NCBI GenBank assembly: GCA_947650285.1
Contig: CANTFL010001401.1
Location: 62,001 to 126,000, forward strand
Reading direction: 5' to 3'
Length of the DNA: 64,000 bases
DNA from: Hyaloperonospora brassicae
Taxonomy: Eukaryota; Oomycota; Peronosporomycetes; Peronosporales; Peronosporaceae
Shown here: in pieces, positions 60,719 through 64,000 of the stretch
How the letters are laid out: every line of letters begins with the position of its first letter
How positions within the stretch are numbered: position 1 is the first letter of the stretch
Notes under the pieces: generated by a model
Databases searched by the model: none
What the model was told of the DNA's origin: nothing
Seen by the model: only the letters and a program-made list of their open reading frames with translations
Position numbers and translations under genes: made by a program

Positions 60719-61189
60719 AGCAGGATGCGACAAGAGGAGAATTAAAACTAGCAAGAAGCGATCGTGTGCTGAGTGCAGTATAACGCTTGGAAGTCTTGGA
60801 GAGCACAATCCAAACTTGCACCCAGTGCGTCCGGTACTCTAACTCGGTTTAATATATTTTTGCTACTATCTGCAGTTTCAAATAAGCTAGCACGTGCATT
60901 TCTTGACCGCCTGATTGGATTAGAGGTGATCTGATGGAAATTAATGGGGTCAAGAATTTCTTCGTAAACATATTGTTCACCGATGTGTTCTCCATCATGA
61001 GCTATAATGTTTTTAAAAGACTTGGCGAATTCCATTTGGCTCCACCGTGTCCACGCGTAAAATATACATACACGTACGGTAGAAGAAAGTAATACAATCG
61101 ATAACTGATCAACATCAAGGTGATATGATTTGCTTTAAAAGTATGCATATTAGTCTTTAACCTCTTATTACTTTCAAAACTGGCAAGTT

Positions 61190-63160
61190 CGTTTGTAGTG
61201 ACCTGGTTGACCGCAGCACCCAAATTTCCTTTGGTGTTGATAATCTGCCTTTTCAAATTTATTGAACTCGGACAAGTCTCGTATTGTGCTAATTTTTTAA
61301 AGGTTACGGGAGCCAGGGGGACGACCACGAGTTTCAGTGTGTATAATCGGATCTTTCATCTCCTCCGCTGTGCTGCGGCCTTCCTTCAGTTGGGTCACTT
61401 GGAAAAAGAGAACATTTACTTGGTCATCTGGTAGTTCCCTTAACTTCATTTCAAATATATTTATTTACATTGATCGCCTCAAATTCACGGCTTGATTCCT
61501 ATCAAAAAATAACCACATCAGTCAGCGTTAGTCAGATACACACACTACATAGTAACTGCCATACCGTTAAGTCGCGTCTCCAATCCAGATGTCATTGCTC
61601 ATAAAAATCGTTTATGCCCAATGCACGCTTGATATTCTCCACTTCTTTAGCTTTTAAGCACAGGGGTGCCCATTGTAGAGGTGAAAGCCATTGTGCAACA
61701 AGCTTTTTCTTTGGTGTTCCTCTTAAACTGATCAAGACACTTTTTAAGTGCAAAGGCTGAAATGGTCCCGGATACTGGAGTGAAAGTTGACGGTAACCCG
61801 GTCAGGTGAAGAAACTAGTCTCTTCTGCGATGTGTTTCTTCGGTTCTAAATTGATGCTCAATTGCAAGAATCAGTTTGCTAAGCACTAACAGCAAGTCCC
61901 CTGTTAATACCTGCAGAATTTTTTTACTTAACAATGGGCGCCTTCCACTCGTATTGTAGCTTTGTTGCCAAAATGAAGATACCTCGACGTCCAGTCATTT
62001 ACAAAGCGATCCTTGTACATAAGCCACATATTAGAGAGGTATTCGAGAACTTTAGACTTACTTTCAAAAGCGTTTAATAGCTATTTACAATGTTTTTCAA
62101 ATTCCGCTTCCGTGTTAGCAGCCACCAGGATATTCCACTGCTGAAGAAACAGGTTCCATTGCTCGCTCGTCTCAAATTGTCATTTGCATTTGGTATGATG
62201 TTTTTGTTAATGTGCCATGTGCACAGCATGTGTGATGAAGATGGGAATATAACATCGATAGCTGACATCAGTGACAGTTCACGGTCTGTCTCAATCATGG
62301 CTGGGCTTGTCTCTGGCGTCAGGATGGCTGCAAGTTTTAATAATTCCCACATGTAATCGTTTTGCTTCTCTTCTTTAAAAAAGCAGAAGCCAACCGAAAA
62401 TTGGCTATTGAAGCTTGTCATACCAACAATGTGAAGTAAGGGGAGTCGGTACTTGTTTGTCTTGTATGTGCAGTCCATAAGCACGACATGATGGTATCGG
62501 CAAGCAAGCCGAATACCTTCTTTGTGAGCGAAAAAAGGAATGTTATTGCTCCATCTCATCAAATCTGTGAAAGTGCGTAAAATTGCTTGCTTGCAAATCA
62601 TCAGAAAGAGCTTGAATCGGTGTCCTTCCATTTAGCTTGTCTTTTCGAAGTTATGTACGCTCATTGTACAATGTAGAGAGGTTTCCTAGGGCACCGTAAT
62701 TATCCATAAGAAGGGATGAAAGAATCCCTAACGGTTTAACACCAGCCAATGTCATATTTCTGACAGTATCGGCCTGCTCGCTATTTAGCTTCCTTTGAGT
62801 CGAATTACCAGACGGATGGAGTGACAGCTCGTGATTGTGGCATCCATTCATCTCGTTTAACTACCAATTACCCCGTTTTTGGAGAATTTTCCACTTAAAG
62901 GAACAGTCAATTAATTTGGCGTGAGCTGGTCTGGCATTGGCGCTATTTTCCAACCGGTGGTACGTTTACGGCCTTTCGATCAAATTTAAGGTAGACACGC
63001 TTTTCTGCAATCAAACTTTTAATCGTAACATCATAGCCTTGGCCACGGGCGAACGTCTGCACATTGGCCATAAGTTGCTCCCGACTGGCATACCCAACCT
63101 CGGGAGGAGGAAGCATGTTATTGCTTGGTGCCCGATCAGTAAACGCTGGAGGAGCTAGAC
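61190..63160 (-). pseudogene. MULE (Mutator-like) transposase pseudogene
   Basis: Pieces of one transposase lie in order on the minus strand. They are a FAR1-like N-terminus near 63060-63100 (QLMANVQTFARGQGYDVTIK-like, frameshifted), GCHNHELSLHPSGNSTQRKL at 62651-62851, then the MULE catalytic domain at 62074-62631 (HVVLMDCTYKTNKYRLPLLH, ETDRELSLMSAID, MLCTWHINKNI). The C-terminal part follows (LHFGNKATIRVEGAHC). Near 61190-61430 there is an RGRPPGSRN basic motif and a knuckle-like FGCCGQPGHYKRTC in which the first Cys has become Phe. Several stops and frameshifts are present. I could not see terminal inverted repeats, so the element's ends are unknown. Confidence 0.85.
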
Positions 63161-63201
63161 CACATGCATGAATAGTATCGTATGAATTTCTTACGTATTA
63201 C

Positions 63202-63468
63202 TTGTCAATCAATGGCCTAGATTATCAAGTAATACCTTTGTCAGAAACAAATCTTATGATGAATAGGGATTTTGTATCTAAGATTTTGAAGGAAGGGTGT
63301 GAATCTAAGGAAACGGGGTGTGAATTTAGCAATTCCCTATTTATTTCAATTTATCTAAGCCAAGAACGTCCGGATCATATAGATAAACAACGATTTTTTA
63401 ATGTAAATGTCGATCGAACGGAAATTTACTTGAACCTGATCGACGGTCTTGGCCAAATCGACCCATAA
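63202..63468 (+). CDS. Hypothetical open frame, 88 codons
   Basis: Open to TAA 63466-63468. Residues look protein-like (IPLSETNLMMNRDFVSKILK, YLSQERPDHIDKQRFFNVNV) but no family is recognised and the first in-frame ATG is internal. It may be a remnant linked to the neighbouring MULE or chance in AT-rich DNA. Confidence 0.2.
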   Translation: MSINGLDYQVIPLSETNLMMNRDFVSKILKEGCESKETGCEFSNSLFISIYLSQERPDHIDKQRFFNVNVDRTEIYLNLIDGLGQIDP

Positions 63469-63794
63469 GAGCTTTAAAAAATTTATCATATATATTATTG
63501 AGTCATTTTGCACCCTCATATCATATAGGTGCATTTCATTGGCTTGCCTGAATATACGTTAACCCATGCATGGTCGTATATACCCAATATATAATGCATG
63601 CCTTTTTTTAAAAGATGATCTTACCTGTCTGACTCTTTATTAAGTCACTACGTATCAAGTACGTCATTTATATAGCTACCTCAATCTTGCTTAAAGCGAA
63701 TTAAAATTTAATTATACAGGAAGCCTAGCGGCACCGAATTGTACGCGATAAACAATCAAGTCGAATCAATTCTAATCAGTATTTCAAAAAGAAA

Positions 63795-64000
63795 ATTTAT
63801 CGGTACACACCCACCCTTTGATGCATACTCCCCATTCAAATAGAGGCCCCTCCCTAAGTACCGTAACCTCCCTAGCGAGGCGCCGCACACTTATGCATTT
63901 AAAATGAAACATAAATATTCTTTGCTTTGTACACACCCCTCCGTAATACAGGCCTCTTTTGTGGAAGCACACAGCCTTCCGTATAGGACCCTTTCTAATT
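63795..64000. repeat. Degenerate tandem-like repeat at the window end
   Basis: Related blocks recur: GTACACACCC at about 63803 and 63929, and CCGTAATACAGGCC versus CCGTATAGGACCC with TACACACC or CACACA ahead of each. The unit is roughly 35 bp and imperfect. It may continue beyond the window. The minus-strand 62-codon frame here (rich in KGxVC) follows the repeat. Confidence 0.35.

Noticed and set aside
60322..60808. Thr/Pro/Asn-rich minus-strand frames
   Set aside because: They are translations of the microsatellite and have no coding evidence.
60748..61035. 95-codon minus frame beginning MEFAKSFKN
   Set aside because: Protein-like in parts but no family, no context, and next to decayed MULE sequence; not supportable as a gene.
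1..64000. CRISPR arrays, bacterial operons, rRNA genes
   Set aside because: No regularly spaced identical repeats, no ribosome-binding-site-led operons and no rRNA sequence were seen; the window is eukaryotic.

Overview
The window looks like nuclear DNA of an oomycete, most likely a downy mildew or a close Phytophthora relative. This is inferred from a secreted protein built of tandem LWY modules (an oomycete effector fold), an RWP-RK protein, short GTRNGT-type introns of 69 to 173 bp, and Ty3/gypsy, Ty1/copia and MULE elements of the type common in these genomes. It is a repeat-rich, gene-sparse region with one compact gene cluster near the right side.

Layout. 1-3722 holds no gene I can support. 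3723-11708 is a complete but decayed minus-strand Ty3/gypsy chromovirus: 392/393-bp LTRs about 97% identical, AAGGG target duplication, primer site and polypurine tract, an open gag and a broken pol ending in a chromodomain. Its 3' third carries a second, opposite-strand protein gene (4245-5856) with a C-terminal coiled coil. 13494-16196 is a secreted multi-module LWY effector gene split by one in-frame stop. 16844-20587 is a Ty1/copia element with identical 254-bp LTRs and a GAGTT target duplication, so it is recent, yet it lacks most of gag and protease and has a stop just before its RT active site. 21041-23097 is a three-exon CLPTM1-family gene.

23.1-37.6 kb is AT-rich decayed sequence with two old copies of an unnamed repeat at about 27.5 and 34.3 kb. 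37620-38640 is an AP-endonuclease pseudogene, followed by a solo gypsy-type LTR (38685-39129, target duplication ATCTA). 43127-43806 is a two-exon RWP-RK protein. 48986-55285 is the housekeeping cluster: HGPRT (purine salvage), a BolA-family protein (convergent with HGPRT) and a divergently transcribed RIC1-type Golgi Rab-GEF subunit. The RIC1 protein has PDZ and acyl-CoA-binding-protein-like domains inserted between its WD40 parts. 55.4-64 kb is mostly empty, with a tandem repeat, an adenylate-kinase exon fragment abutting a GTT/GGT microsatellite, and a dead MULE transposase (61190-63160, minus).

The genes do not form one pathway. The main biology is retrotransposon turnover around a virulence-type effector and a small housekeeping island. 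The most notable points are the antisense gene of the chromovirus, the stop inside a regular LWY array, the RIC1-PDZ-ACBP fusion, and the young but gag-less copia element apparently primed by a half-tRNA. Exon boundaries were drawn by eye from splice signals and protein continuity.
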